Source: an uncultured Ruminococcus sp. (lineage in GTDB: Bacteria > Bacillota > Clostridia > Oscillospirales > Ruminococcaceae). Taken from it: a DNA stretch of 17,807 nucleotides. The DNA is taken from positions 1 through 17,807 of the forward strand of contig CAMNFW010000012.1 of NCBI GenBank assembly GCA_946537565.1, written 5' to 3'. Of the stretch, positions 1-6,340 are shown one piece after another; the first letter of the stretch is position 1, and every line of letters begins with the position of its first letter. The position numbers were made by a program, and so were the translations under genes. A model generated the notes under the pieces. That model did no database searches. It worked only from the letters and a program-made list of their open reading frames with translations, and was not told where the DNA came from.

Positions 1-897
1 CTATCACTGACAATTCTCTGCATCGTTATTCTGTCAGGCTGTGGAAATACTAATAGTATTAATGATAGCAGTTCTGCTGCAAATCATGTCACTGTAACCG
101 ATACTTCAATCACCTTCACCTCCACTTCTGTCTCCGATTTCACAACTTTTTCTTCCGTTTCAACTTCTGAAACCGCTCCTGCCACAGCTGAAGAACCCAC
201 TGTTGTTTTCATTCCCGATACCACAGCTGAAACTGCTGCATCTTCTGAAATTACCACTGAAAGTGATATTGCTGAGCCGGATACATATGAAGAAAATGAC
301 CCGGCTCTGATGAATATTCTCAGCACATATGGCTATTCTTTAGATTCGATATCTGATTCTTCTCAGCTTATAACTGTTTGTTCCAGCGGTATTTCATGCA
401 AAGTTGATTTCTTTGAAAAAACTGACCGCAGTTGGAAACTTGTACATTCCACTTACGGTAATGTCGGGAAAAACGGTGTGTCAGCCAAAAGTGCAGAGGG
501 AGATTTTTGTACCCCGGAAGGTCTATATTCTCTTGGATTTGCCTTTGGTACTGAATATCTCCAGCTGCCTGGCATCAGCTACAGACAGATCAGTCAATTC
601 AGCTGCTGGGTAGATGACCCTTACTCTGCCTACTATAATCAATGGGTCGAAAGTGATCAGGTTTCTCCGGACTGGAACAGCGCTGAGCATATGGCTGATT
701 ATCAAACTGCTTATCATTATGGTGTGGTTATAAACTATAATATGTCACCGGTGATCCCCAATGCCGGATCTGCAATTTTCCTCCACTGTATTTCCGGAAG
801 CTATACAGCTGGCTGTGTAGCTGTGCCTGACGAGGATATGCTCTTTGCTCTCAACTGGCTCAACAGCAGCAGCTCCCCTCTTATACTGATAAATTAG
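1..897 (+). CDS. L,D-transpeptidase (YkuD)-like lipoprotein, 5' end missing
   Basis: The reading frame is open from base 1, so the start codon and the first few signal-peptide residues lie outside; 298 codons remain. The visible N-terminus is a hydrophobic stretch ending in a lipobox (LSGC, Cys at visible residue 14), so the product is probably a membrane-anchored lipoprotein. About 85 residues rich in Ser, Thr, Glu and Ala follow as a linker. The C-terminal part, from about residue 120, resembles the YkuD fold: a TPEG segment near residue 172, then His262 and Cys272 in a H-C-x(8)-G-C-V-A-V-P arrangement. In this family the Cys is the nucleophile that cross-links or anchors peptidoglycan peptides. 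The usual Arg after the GC(I/V) motif is replaced by Ala, which I associate with a clostridial subgroup, so the exact activity is uncertain. No hairpin terminator is visible after the stop. Confidence 0.8.
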   Translation, partial: LSLTILCIVILSGCGNTNSINDSSSAANHVTVTDTSITFTSTSVSDFTTFSSVSTSETAPATAEEPTVVFIPDTTAETAASSEITTESDIAEPDTYEENDPALMNILSTYGYSLDSISDSSQLITVCSSGISCKVDFFEKTDRSWKLVHSTYGNVGKNGVSAKSAEGDFCTPEGLYSLGFAFGTEYLQLPGISYRQISQFSCWVDDPYSAYYNQWVESDQVSPDWNSAEHMADYQTAYHYGVVINYNMSPVIPNAGSAIFLHCISGSYTAGCVAVPDEDMLFALNWLNSSSSPLILIN

Positions 898-991
898 TAT
901 TCGCTTCAAGCTCTTCTCAATGTTTTTTTTGCACAAAATGAATAATATCCTTTTTTTACGTCATACTACTTCCAGACAGTCATTTTTTATC

Positions 992-1035
992 CTGTCACCC
1001 TATGATAATTGTGATGACAGTTAAAATGATGTCAT
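992..1035. promoter_or_regulatory. cluster of TGTCA/TGACA inverted repeats before the DUF378 gene
   Basis: The 167-base spacer upstream of the DUF378 gene holds two nested inverted repeats. CTGTCA (992-997) pairs with TGACAG (1015-1020), and ATGACA (1014-1019) pairs with TGTCAT (1030-1035). Another GACAGTCA lies at 975-982. A possible -10 box (TATGAT, 1001-1006) sits between the first pair of arms, with no good -35. An alternative weak promoter is TTGTGA (1009-1014) with CATAAA (1033-1038), which would leave a very short leader. The arrangement suggests an operator, but it could be chance in an AT-rich spacer. Confidence 0.25.
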
Positions 1036-1064
1036 AAAATCCCGTTCAAAGAGGTGTTCTCAAT

Positions 1065-1283
1065 ATGTGGGACAAATTAGCGCTTATTCTTCTGATAATC
1101 GGAGGAATAAACTGGGGTCTTGTCGGTATATTTGAGCTTGACCTGGTTGCATGGATATTCGGCGGAGCAGGTACAGTCGCTGCCCGTGCGATATATATCC
1201 TTGTGGCTATCTCTGCGGTATGGTGCATTTCTCTTCTCTTCAGAAAAGAAGACGAGCTTGCATTTAATACAGCTGACAAATAA
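1065..1283 (+). CDS. DUF378 family small membrane protein
   Basis: This 72-residue protein has two hydrophobic helices (about residues 5-25 and 36-58) separated by a short Gly-rich turn and followed by a charged tail. The first helix carries the IGGINWGLVG motif, which is the hallmark of DUF378 (Bacillus YuzA-like) proteins; the length is normal for the family. No biochemical function is established. The start is supported by AGAGGTG at 1049-1055, about nine bases upstream of the ATG. It stands alone, with inverted repeats upstream and a possible terminator hairpin just downstream. Confidence 0.85.
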   Translation: MWDKLALILLIIGGINWGLVGIFELDLVAWIFGGAGTVAARAIYILVAISAVWCISLLFRKEDELAFNTADK

Positions 1284-1297
1284 TTCCCCTCTATTTT

Positions 1298-1337
1298 GCT
1301 GCTCTGCTGATGCCGCCGGAGCAGCTACATATTTTTT
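1298..1337 (+). terminator. possible intrinsic terminator after the DUF378 gene
   Basis: GCTGCTC (1298-1304) pairs perfectly with GAGCAGC (1319-1325), with a 14-base loop that may close by two more pairs. A run of six T (1332-1337) begins six bases after the stem. This gap makes it a weaker terminator than the other two in the window. Confidence 0.45.
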
Positions 1338-1403
1338 AAGACTAAATAATATACAAATAGTATATTCCATTGCCGGATTTGATAAAAAATTGCCTTTCAT
1401 CCC

Positions 1404-1432
1404 TTGACATTGAACTAAGGATATGTTATAAT
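1404..1432 (+). promoter_or_regulatory. consensus sigma-A promoter for the LRR-dockerin gene
   Basis: TTGACA (1404-1409) and TATAAT (1427-1432) both match consensus exactly with a 17-base spacer, and a TG at 1424-1425 makes an extended -10. Transcription should start near 1439. That lies downstream of an in-frame ATG at 1435 and so supports the ATG at 1468 as the real start of the gene. Confidence 0.85.
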
Positions 1433-1467
1433 TAATGTGTATAAATATATGTATTGGCGGTGGTTAT

Positions 1468-3957
1468 ATGAAATTAAATAGAATAATTTCAGCTCTTACA
1501 GCTGCGGCTCTATGTCTCCCAGCTCCCTGCTTTTCACCATTATACTCAAATGTTAATGCAGCTGTTTCGTACACTGATTATACTTACAATAATATCAGCT
1601 TTGCACTTTATTCAGATCACGCTGAGGTCAGAAAATGTGATACATCTGTCACCTCTGCTGAAATTCCCGAAACTATTGAGGGGCTTCCCGTCACTGTTAT
1701 CGGCAGCTCTGCCTTTATGTCTTGTACAGCTCTAAAAACTCTCTCTCTTCCAGATAGTATCACTGCTATTGGAGACTATGCTTTCTGGAACTGCAGAAGC
1801 CTTGAGCTTAGCTCTCTCCCCTCTTCACTCAAAAGTATCGGCAACAGTGCCTTCTATTACTGCGACGGTATCACCTCTCTTACCATTCCTGACGGTATTT
1901 CTGTAATTGATGAGGGTGTGTTCTATTCATGCCATAACCTCAAAACTCTCGTCTGTGAGGGCGATATCACTGAGATCGGCTTCGAGGCTTTCAGCTATTG
2001 CCGCTCTCTTTCTAAGCTATCTGTGGGCAATTCGCTAAAAACTATCAAAAGCTATGCTTTCAGAGACTGCACAAGACTTACTTCATTCTCTCTCCCTGAT
2101 TCAATTGAATCTGTCGAACCCCATGCCTTTGAGAATTGTTCGCTCCAAGTCGATCTTTCCGAAAAAATCTCTTCCGGTCTCGATCAGAATATCATTCCTT
2201 CTGATTATTCCAATACCGCTGATAATGTAAAGTCGTATATCGTAGAAAACAGCTCAGGCTTTGAGTTTATCGCAGCTAATGACAATAAGTACATAACTGT
2301 TGAACAGCACAGCGCTGACGGTGAACTTGCTTCTTCTAAAAGACTGGATTTCGAGCTTCCTCTCTTCGGCGGCGTTTACTGCGGCGCTAAGTATAACTTC
2401 ATCATCTTCGGTACAACTAATTATCAGGAAAAAGAATCCGATGAGGTCTACAGAGTGGTTAAATACAGCAAGCAATGGGATAAACTTGATTATTGCTCTG
2501 TCTCAGGCGCTGATACTATCCTACCGTTCGACGGCGGTTCTTTAAGATGCAGCGAATATAATGACACGCTGTTTGTACATACCTCACGGCTTATGTATAC
2601 CACTGAGGACGGATTCAATCACCAGTCAAGCTTCACTTTCTCTGTCAATGAGGACAAGATGACTTCTAATATCAACCAGAACGTCTACTCAAGCCACTCT
2701 TTTGACCAGTATGTCATGTCCGATAAGGACGGCACTTTCTATGCTGACCTGGGTGACGCATTTCCTCGTTCTGTCGTTGTTCAGACTCAGGACGGTCAGC
2801 AGTATGATGCCCTGACTATCCTCGGCTCCGCTGGTGATAATACAACCGGCGTTTCCCTCGGCGGTTTTGAACTAACTGATAACAGCTGTGTGATCGCTGG
2901 CAATTCAATAAATCAGACCGGTGAATTTGACCCCTCCGGTAAAAGAAATATCTTCGTCTACTTTGTTGATAAATCTCTTCGCTCTAAAAGCGGTGTTTGG
3001 CTCACTGACTATCATAAAGATTCCGACAGCAAAAGAGTTCTTACACCTAAACTCGTAAAATCATCCAACAGCAGTACCCTCTATGTTCTTTGGGAAGAGT
3101 ATGATGAGTCCTCCCGTCAGCGTACTACTAAGGCTGCAAAGCTCTCCGCAGACGGTACTTTTGATAAGAATAATATCAAGACCCTCAGTGATACTCCCCT
3201 TTCAGACTGTCAGCCTGTTTTCACTGATGACGGCTGTATCGCCTGGTTTAATGTGGAAAAAGACGGCGGCAGCTCTAAGCTTATTAAGCTCAACGCTGAG
3301 GAAACCTTTAATAATTCAGGAACAGTAACTACTGCTGCATCTACTTCATCTTCACTCCAGAAAACTACTACTACTGCTACCACCACTTCTGCTGTTACAA
3401 CCACAACCGCTGAAACTCCTGACCTCGATTCAGTTGTGTATAATTTCTCCGGTCTCGATACTGCCGAAGATGAAACCTTATACTTCGAGATCTCTCAGTC
3501 AACCGGATATATCCACTCCGCTAAAATCTACTATACCAACAGCGACGGAGTTTCTGATGCTATGATCTACAGCAGCATCTTTTCAAACTTTCTTGATGCT
3601 CCCGGAAGCAGGGTCATTGAATTCACCGCCCCTTGTTATGTCGATTCCCTCGACCTTTGCCTTGAATTCTCCGGCTCTCTCCCAGATGCTGACGTTTCTT
3701 TCACCGAAATCGTCACTGCCACCGCCTCGACTTCTTCTACAACTACCACCACTACTGCTGTTGTTCCCGGTTTCTTGCCCGGCGATGCTAACTGCGACGG
3801 ATTTGTTCGTATAGGCGATGCGGTCGCTGTTCTTCAGCATATCGCTAATATAGATAAATATGAGCTTTCTCCCCAGGGTTACATCAACGGCGATGTTGAC
3901 GGTATTAAAGGTATCTCTCCAAGAGATGCTTTAGAAATTATATTTATGGCATTGTAA
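1468..3957 (+). CDS. secreted leucine-rich-repeat protein with C-terminal type I dockerin
   Basis: The start at 1468 is chosen over the in-frame ATG at 1435 because GGCGGTGG (1456-1463) precedes it and the predicted transcript begins near 1439. The 829-residue product has a signal peptide (about residues 1-32, cleavage near VNAA). Residues 60-225 contain about seven BspA-type repeats of roughly 23 residues, each with an AF..C.sL..l.lP..i..Ig pattern. Residues 230-620 are beta-rich and propeller-like, but I do not recognise a named family. A Thr/Ser linker (about 620-651), a beta-type module of about 95 residues and a second Thr linker (about 750-767) follow. The end (770-829) is a dockerin with two calcium loops, GDANCDG and GDVDG, each reaching its position-12 Asp. 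Dockerins bind cohesins on scaffoldins, so the protein is probably displayed on a cellulosome-like complex. No catalytic domain is recognisable; a binding or adhesion role is inferred. Confidence 0.9.
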   Translation: MKLNRIISALTAAALCLPAPCFSPLYSNVNAAVSYTDYTYNNISFALYSDHAEVRKCDTSVTSAEIPETIEGLPVTVIGSSAFMSCTALKTLSLPDSITAIGDYAFWNCRSLELSSLPSSLKSIGNSAFYYCDGITSLTIPDGISVIDEGVFYSCHNLKTLVCEGDITEIGFEAFSYCRSLSKLSVGNSLKTIKSYAFRDCTRLTSFSLPDSIESVEPHAFENCSLQVDLSEKISSGLDQNIIPSDYSNTADNVKSYIVENSSGFEFIAANDNKYITVEQHSADGELASSKRLDFELPLFGGVYCGAKYNFIIFGTTNYQEKESDEVYRVVKYSKQWDKLDYCSVSGADTILPFDGGSLRCSEYNDTLFVHTSRLMYTTEDGFNHQSSFTFSVNEDKMTSNINQNVYSSHSFDQYVMSDKDGTFYADLGDAFPRSVVVQTQDGQQYDALTILGSAGDNTTGVSLGGFELTDNSCVIAGNSINQTGEFDPSGKRNIFVYFVDKSLRSKSGVWLTDYHKDSDSKRVLTPKLVKSSNSSTLYVLWEEYDESSRQRTTKAAKLSADGTFDKNNIKTLSDTPLSDCQPVFTDDGCIAWFNVEKDGGSSKLIKLNAEETFNNSGTVTTAASTSSSLQKTTTTATTTSAVTTTTAETPDLDSVVYNFSGLDTAEDETLYFEISQSTGYIHSAKIYYTNSDGVSDAMIYSSIFSNFLDAPGSRVIEFTAPCYVDSLDLCLEFSGSLPDADVSFTEIVTATASTSSTTTTTTAVVPGFLPGDANCDGFVRIGDAVAVLQHIANIDKYELSPQGYINGDVDGIKGISPRDALEIIFMAL

Positions 3958-3983
3958 TTTCAGATGTAATATGCAAAAAAATT

Positions 3984-4018
3984 GGCTGCATGACTAATTG
4001 TTCATGCAGCCTTTTTTT
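3984..4018. terminator. bidirectional intrinsic terminator
   Basis: A perfect 10-bp stem, GGCTGCATGA (3984-3993) with TCATGCAGCC (4002-4011), has an 8-base loop and is followed directly by seven T (4012-4018). On the other strand the same stem is followed by AA and seven T (complement of 3975-3981). It can therefore end both the dockerin gene and the convergent carboxypeptidase gene. Confidence 0.92.
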
Positions 4019-4035
4019 AGGTTTTATTTAAAGTA

Positions 4036-5097
4036 TTAGTTCTGATATACTGAATCAATTTTCAGATATTCCTCAAGCGTGAGATAAGGATCGCCTACCT
4101 CATTAGCCTTTTCCCTTATTTTCTGAGCGTTCTCTATTCCTACATAACGAATATGCCATGGCTCATACTTATATCCAGTAATTTCCTGTTTTCCCTGAGG
4201 ATAACGCAGTATGAATCCATATTCATTGCAGTGCGCTTCTATCCACAACGCCTCCGGTGTTCCTATGAAGCTGTCGTCAATTATATTTACATCAATCGCC
4301 ATTCCTGTCTGATGCTCGGAATGTCCCGGACGTGCAGAGAATGTATCCGCTGTTGACTGACCATAAATCGAACAGTAATTATTGTAAATCTGGCTCTGAT
4401 ATTCGTATGAACGGAATCCTGATGAAAGATATATATTTATTCCGTCATTAGCTGCACCCTGGACAAGATTGTTGAATGCTGCTTGTGTCTCTGGTGTAAG
4501 TCCGCCGGGATTGTAGTCAGCCGGCAGCGAATATGTCTTATTTGCTATAAGCATTCCCTGAATATAGGTCAAGCCGTCATCTGCTGCTACTACTGTGACC
4601 TTTACTTCTGCCTTCTGTTCAGGCTTATCCTTTAAAGATATCGTTACAACACAGTTACCCTCGCTTTTGCCAGTTATATGTCCATATTCATCAACTACTG
4701 CTACATTTTCATTTGATGTAGTCCATACTTCCTGCAAGCCCTGAACGCTGAGTATAGGTGTTTTTGTTCCGCCCACTGATACTGTTATATCATAAGAATC
4801 AAGGGTGAATTCAGGGGTGACAGATGATGTCGTTTCAGTTGAAGCAACTGTTGTTACTGCTGTGGTTTCAGTCACAGTACCTGAAACAAATGTAGCTGTA
4901 TCAGTGCTGGCTGCCGGATCAGCAGCAGCTTCTGTAACAGCTGGAGCTGCTGCTTCCTGAGCCGCAGTCGTACTTTCAGTCGAAACCGGTGCGTTATTAT
5001 CAGCAGAGCCGCCGCCTACATTGCTTCCGCAGGAAGTTGCAGCAGAGAGAACTGCCAACACAGTGAACATTGATGTCATTCTTTTAAAACTGTTCAT
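4036..5097 (-). CDS. VanY-like D-alanyl-D-alanine carboxypeptidase lipoprotein (peptidase M15) with Ig-like domain
   Basis: The start at 5097 is chosen because GGAG (5107-5110) lies nine bases upstream; in-frame TTG (5112) and ATG (5106) codons overlap or abut that site. The 353-residue product has a hydrophobic N-terminus and a likely lipidated Cys23. An Ala/Thr/Ser/Glu-rich linker runs to about residue 95 and a Big_2-type Ig domain spans about 98-170. The M15B peptidase domain fills about 185-325. Zinc-site residues are visible: His262 and Asp269 in SEHQTGMAID, and His315 with Glu312 as likely catalytic base in EPWH. Enzymes of this family remove the terminal D-Ala from peptidoglycan stem peptides. 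The product probably acts at the outer face of the membrane in wall maturation. There is no vanR/S/H/A context, so a role in glycopeptide resistance is not indicated. Confidence 0.9.
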   Translation of the reverse strand: MNSFKRMTSMFTVLAVLSAATSCGSNVGGGSADNNAPVSTESTTAAQEAAAPAVTEAAADPAASTDTATFVSGTVTETTAVTTVASTETTSSVTPEFTLDSYDITVSVGGTKTPILSVQGLQEVWTTSNENVAVVDEYGHITGKSEGNCVVTISLKDKPEQKAEVKVTVVAADDGLTYIQGMLIANKTYSLPADYNPGGLTPETQAAFNNLVQGAANDGINIYLSSGFRSYEYQSQIYNNYCSIYGQSTADTFSARPGHSEHQTGMAIDVNIIDDSFIGTPEALWIEAHCNEYGFILRYPQGKQEITGYKYEPWHIRYVGIENAQKIREKANEVGDPYLTLEEYLKIDSVYQN

Positions 5098-5142
5098 TAT
5101 AATCATCTCCAAAAAATCAGGATATTCTTCCTATCTATATTA

Positions 5143-5171
5143 ATTATATCACTTTGATTACAGTTTGTAAA
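5143..5171 (-). promoter_or_regulatory. promoter of the carboxypeptidase gene
   Basis: Read on the minus strand, TTTACA (5171-5166) and TATAAT (5148-5143) are separated by exactly 17 bases. The predicted start near 5136 gives a leader of about 40 bases that contains the GGAG ribosome site. Confidence 0.75.
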
Positions 5172-5365
5172 GCCTTTTTTCAGCAAATTATTACATTATG
5201 TGTATTTTTGTATATTTGTGATAATTTGTTATAAAACGGTTACCTATGGATAACAAATATTAATTACAAATATCAACATCATGGTTATTATGCTATAATT
5301 ATTCAGCTTAATAAATTGGATTTTTGTGCAGATAAGCAAATAATATGTTGCGCCGCTCGCATTCC
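5172..5365. other. AT-rich divergent spacer with an imperfect palindrome and a spare -10 box
   Basis: No gene is visible here. The stretch is AT-rich, with short T runs. It contains an imperfect palindrome, GTTACCTATGGATAAC (5239-5254; arms GTTA/TAAC), that shares GTTACCT on one strand with the palindrome at 5401-5414. A TATAAT at 5294-5299 is preceded by TG at the extended -10 position but has no matching -35. It might be a second, weaker promoter for the plus-strand operon. Confidence 0.3.
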
Positions 5366-5394
5366 TTGACATTTGTCAGTGCATAAGATATAAT
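5366..5394 (+). promoter_or_regulatory. consensus promoter of the DUF2325-DUF3793 operon
   Basis: TTGACA (5366-5371) and TATAAT (5389-5394) are exact consensus with a 17-base spacer. The flanks resemble those of the promoter at 1404: both have CC before and TT after the -35, and TAATG directly after the -10. Transcription should begin near 5400. Confidence 0.85.
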
Positions 5395-5400
5395 TAATGC

Positions 5401-5414
5401 TGTTAGAGGTAACA
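5401..5414. promoter_or_regulatory. candidate operator palindrome at the transcription start
   Basis: TGTTA (5401-5405) and TAACA (5410-5414) are perfect inverted arms around GAGG, placed six bases after the -10 and therefore over the expected start site. The position suits a repressor. Homologous gene pairs are, from memory, often seen near ferrous-iron transport genes, so a metal-responsive DtxR-type regulator is a guess. The repeat is short and the regulator is not in the window. Confidence 0.4.
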
Positions 5415-5437
5415 AACATTATAAATATGGAGGTACT

Positions 5438-5725
5438 ATGAGCGTTGTAATCGTTGGCGGAAATGACTGCATGATCAGAAAATATAAAGAGATTTGTCAG
5501 GAGTTTAAATGCTCCGCTAAAGTCTTTACACATATGAAAACTGACCTGAAAAAACAGATCGGTACTCCCGATCTTCTGGTTCTGTTCACCGGCACTATGT
5601 CCCATAAAATGGCAAGATGTGCTATAAATGAAACTAAAAATCTTTCGACCCGTGTGGAACGCTCCCATTCCAGCTCCGCTTCTGCACTGAAAAACATCCT
5701 CGAAACTCACATCAGGAGGTCTTGA
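5438..5725 (+). CDS. DUF2325 domain-containing protein
   Basis: This 95-residue protein begins with the VVIVGGND strand-turn typical of DUF2325. It has a predicted alpha/beta pattern throughout: a DLLVLFTGTMSHKMA segment around residues 46-60 and a late RSHSSSASALK motif at about 78-88 that is strongly conserved in the family. The length is normal for the short clostridial form. The start is set by GGAGGT (5429-5434), four bases before the ATG at 5438. The function is unknown; the Gly-rich first turn suggests a Rossmann-like fold. The gene is first in an operon with DUF3793, and the ribosome site of that gene lies within its last codons. Confidence 0.85.
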   Translation: MSVVIVGGNDCMIRKYKEICQEFKCSAKVFTHMKTDLKKQIGTPDLLVLFTGTMSHKMARCAINETKNLSTRVERSHSSSASALKNILETHIRRS

Positions 5726-5727
5726 AA

Positions 5728-6279
5728 ATGCCATATGAGCTTGTTGTTAAACACTGCTCTCCTACTCTTGCAGGTCTGAAAACCGGCAATATGTTCACTT
5801 GCAGCTATGATGATAAAAAATCTCTTCTCTGTGATATCTGTGTGCTGAACAAGCTGCTCGGCAAGAAAGGTCTCAGAGTTATTCCCTTAAAATTCAGCGA
5901 AGATAAGGCTCTGATTTACGTTTTCCGCCCTGATAAGCTGGATTCTGACCTCAGATCCCCAGAGGCTGAAATTGTCCTGAAAAAAATCGGCTACAGCTGC
6001 AAAAGTACCGGTTCATGTATCAATGACCTGAAAAAAAGACTTCTCAGCTGTAAGGACTTTCCCCATGAAATCGGTCTTTTTCTCGGTTATCCGCCGGAAG
6101 ATGTCAACGGTTTTATCGAGAAGCGACAGTGCAAGCTCACCGGCTTCTGGAAAGTTTACGGTGATGCCGAAAAAGCTGAAAAAATCTTCGCAAGCTATAG
6201 AAAATGTATGAAAGTTTACTACAACTGCTGGTGTGGAGGCTGTCCCCTCGAAAAATTGGCGGTTGCTGCATATAGCTGA
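5728..6279 (+). CDS. DUF3793 family protein
   Basis: I place the start at the ATG at 5728, seven bases after AGGAGGT (5714-5720). An in-frame TTG at 5722 is only one base after that site. The ATG lies two bases after the upstream stop, so the two genes are almost certainly co-translated. The 183-residue protein matches DUF3793 along its length. It has the HCSPTLAGLKTGNMF start (about residues 8-22), the FPHEIGLFLGYPPEDVNGFI core (about 112-131), and a Cys-rich tail with YRKC and CWCGGC near residues 160-175. Several spaced Cys residues and the genomic associations I recall (flavodoxin, Feo proteins) suggest a metal or redox link, but no activity is established. Confidence 0.87.
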   Translation: MPYELVVKHCSPTLAGLKTGNMFTCSYDDKKSLLCDICVLNKLLGKKGLRVIPLKFSEDKALIYVFRPDKLDSDLRSPEAEIVLKKIGYSCKSTGSCINDLKKRLLSCKDFPHEIGLFLGYPPEDVNGFIEKRQCKLTGFWKVYGDAEKAEKIFASYRKCMKVYYNCWCGGCPLEKLAVAAYS

Positions 6280-6309
6280 AATTTCTTGTTTTCCTCCCAT
6301 TCCTGTTGC

Positions 6310-6340
6310 TCTGTCGGGTTGCTGCCCGGCAGATTTTTTT
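6310..6340 (+). terminator. intrinsic terminator of the DUF2325-DUF3793 operon
   Basis: A 9-bp stem (6310-6318 with 6325-6333, including one G-U pair) closes a 6-base loop and is followed by seven T (6334-6340). The T run overlaps the stop codon of the convergent dehydrogenase gene. On the minus strand the stem is not followed by a T run, so this is not an obvious terminator for the cobalamin operon. Confidence 0.85.

Noticed and set aside
898..960. T8 and T7 runs after the first gene as an intrinsic terminator
   Set aside because: No stable stem lies directly upstream of either T run.
1077..1407. Open frames of about 95-107 codons on both strands over the DUF378 gene and its downstream spacer
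   Set aside because: They have no family-like sequence or good ribosome site and are shadows of the DUF378 gene extending into the spacer.
1435..1467. In-frame ATG at 1435 as the start of the LRR-dockerin protein
   Set aside because: It lies only three bases after the -10 box, before the likely transcription start, has no ribosome site, and would put a non-signal sequence ahead of a clear signal peptide.
3350..3420. ACT/ACC-rich tracts (also near 3730-3765) as microsatellites or phase-variation repeats
   Set aside because: They encode Thr-rich linkers with mixed codons and no exact tandem unit able to shift the frame.
4036..5097. Vancomycin resistance role for the VanY-like gene
   Set aside because: No two-component regulator or D-Ala-D-Lac/Ser ligase genes nearby; M15 carboxypeptidases are common housekeeping wall enzymes.
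5098..5112. TTG (5112) or ATG (5106) start for the carboxypeptidase
   Set aside because: Both overlap or touch the GGAG ribosome site; the ATG at 5097 has proper spacing.
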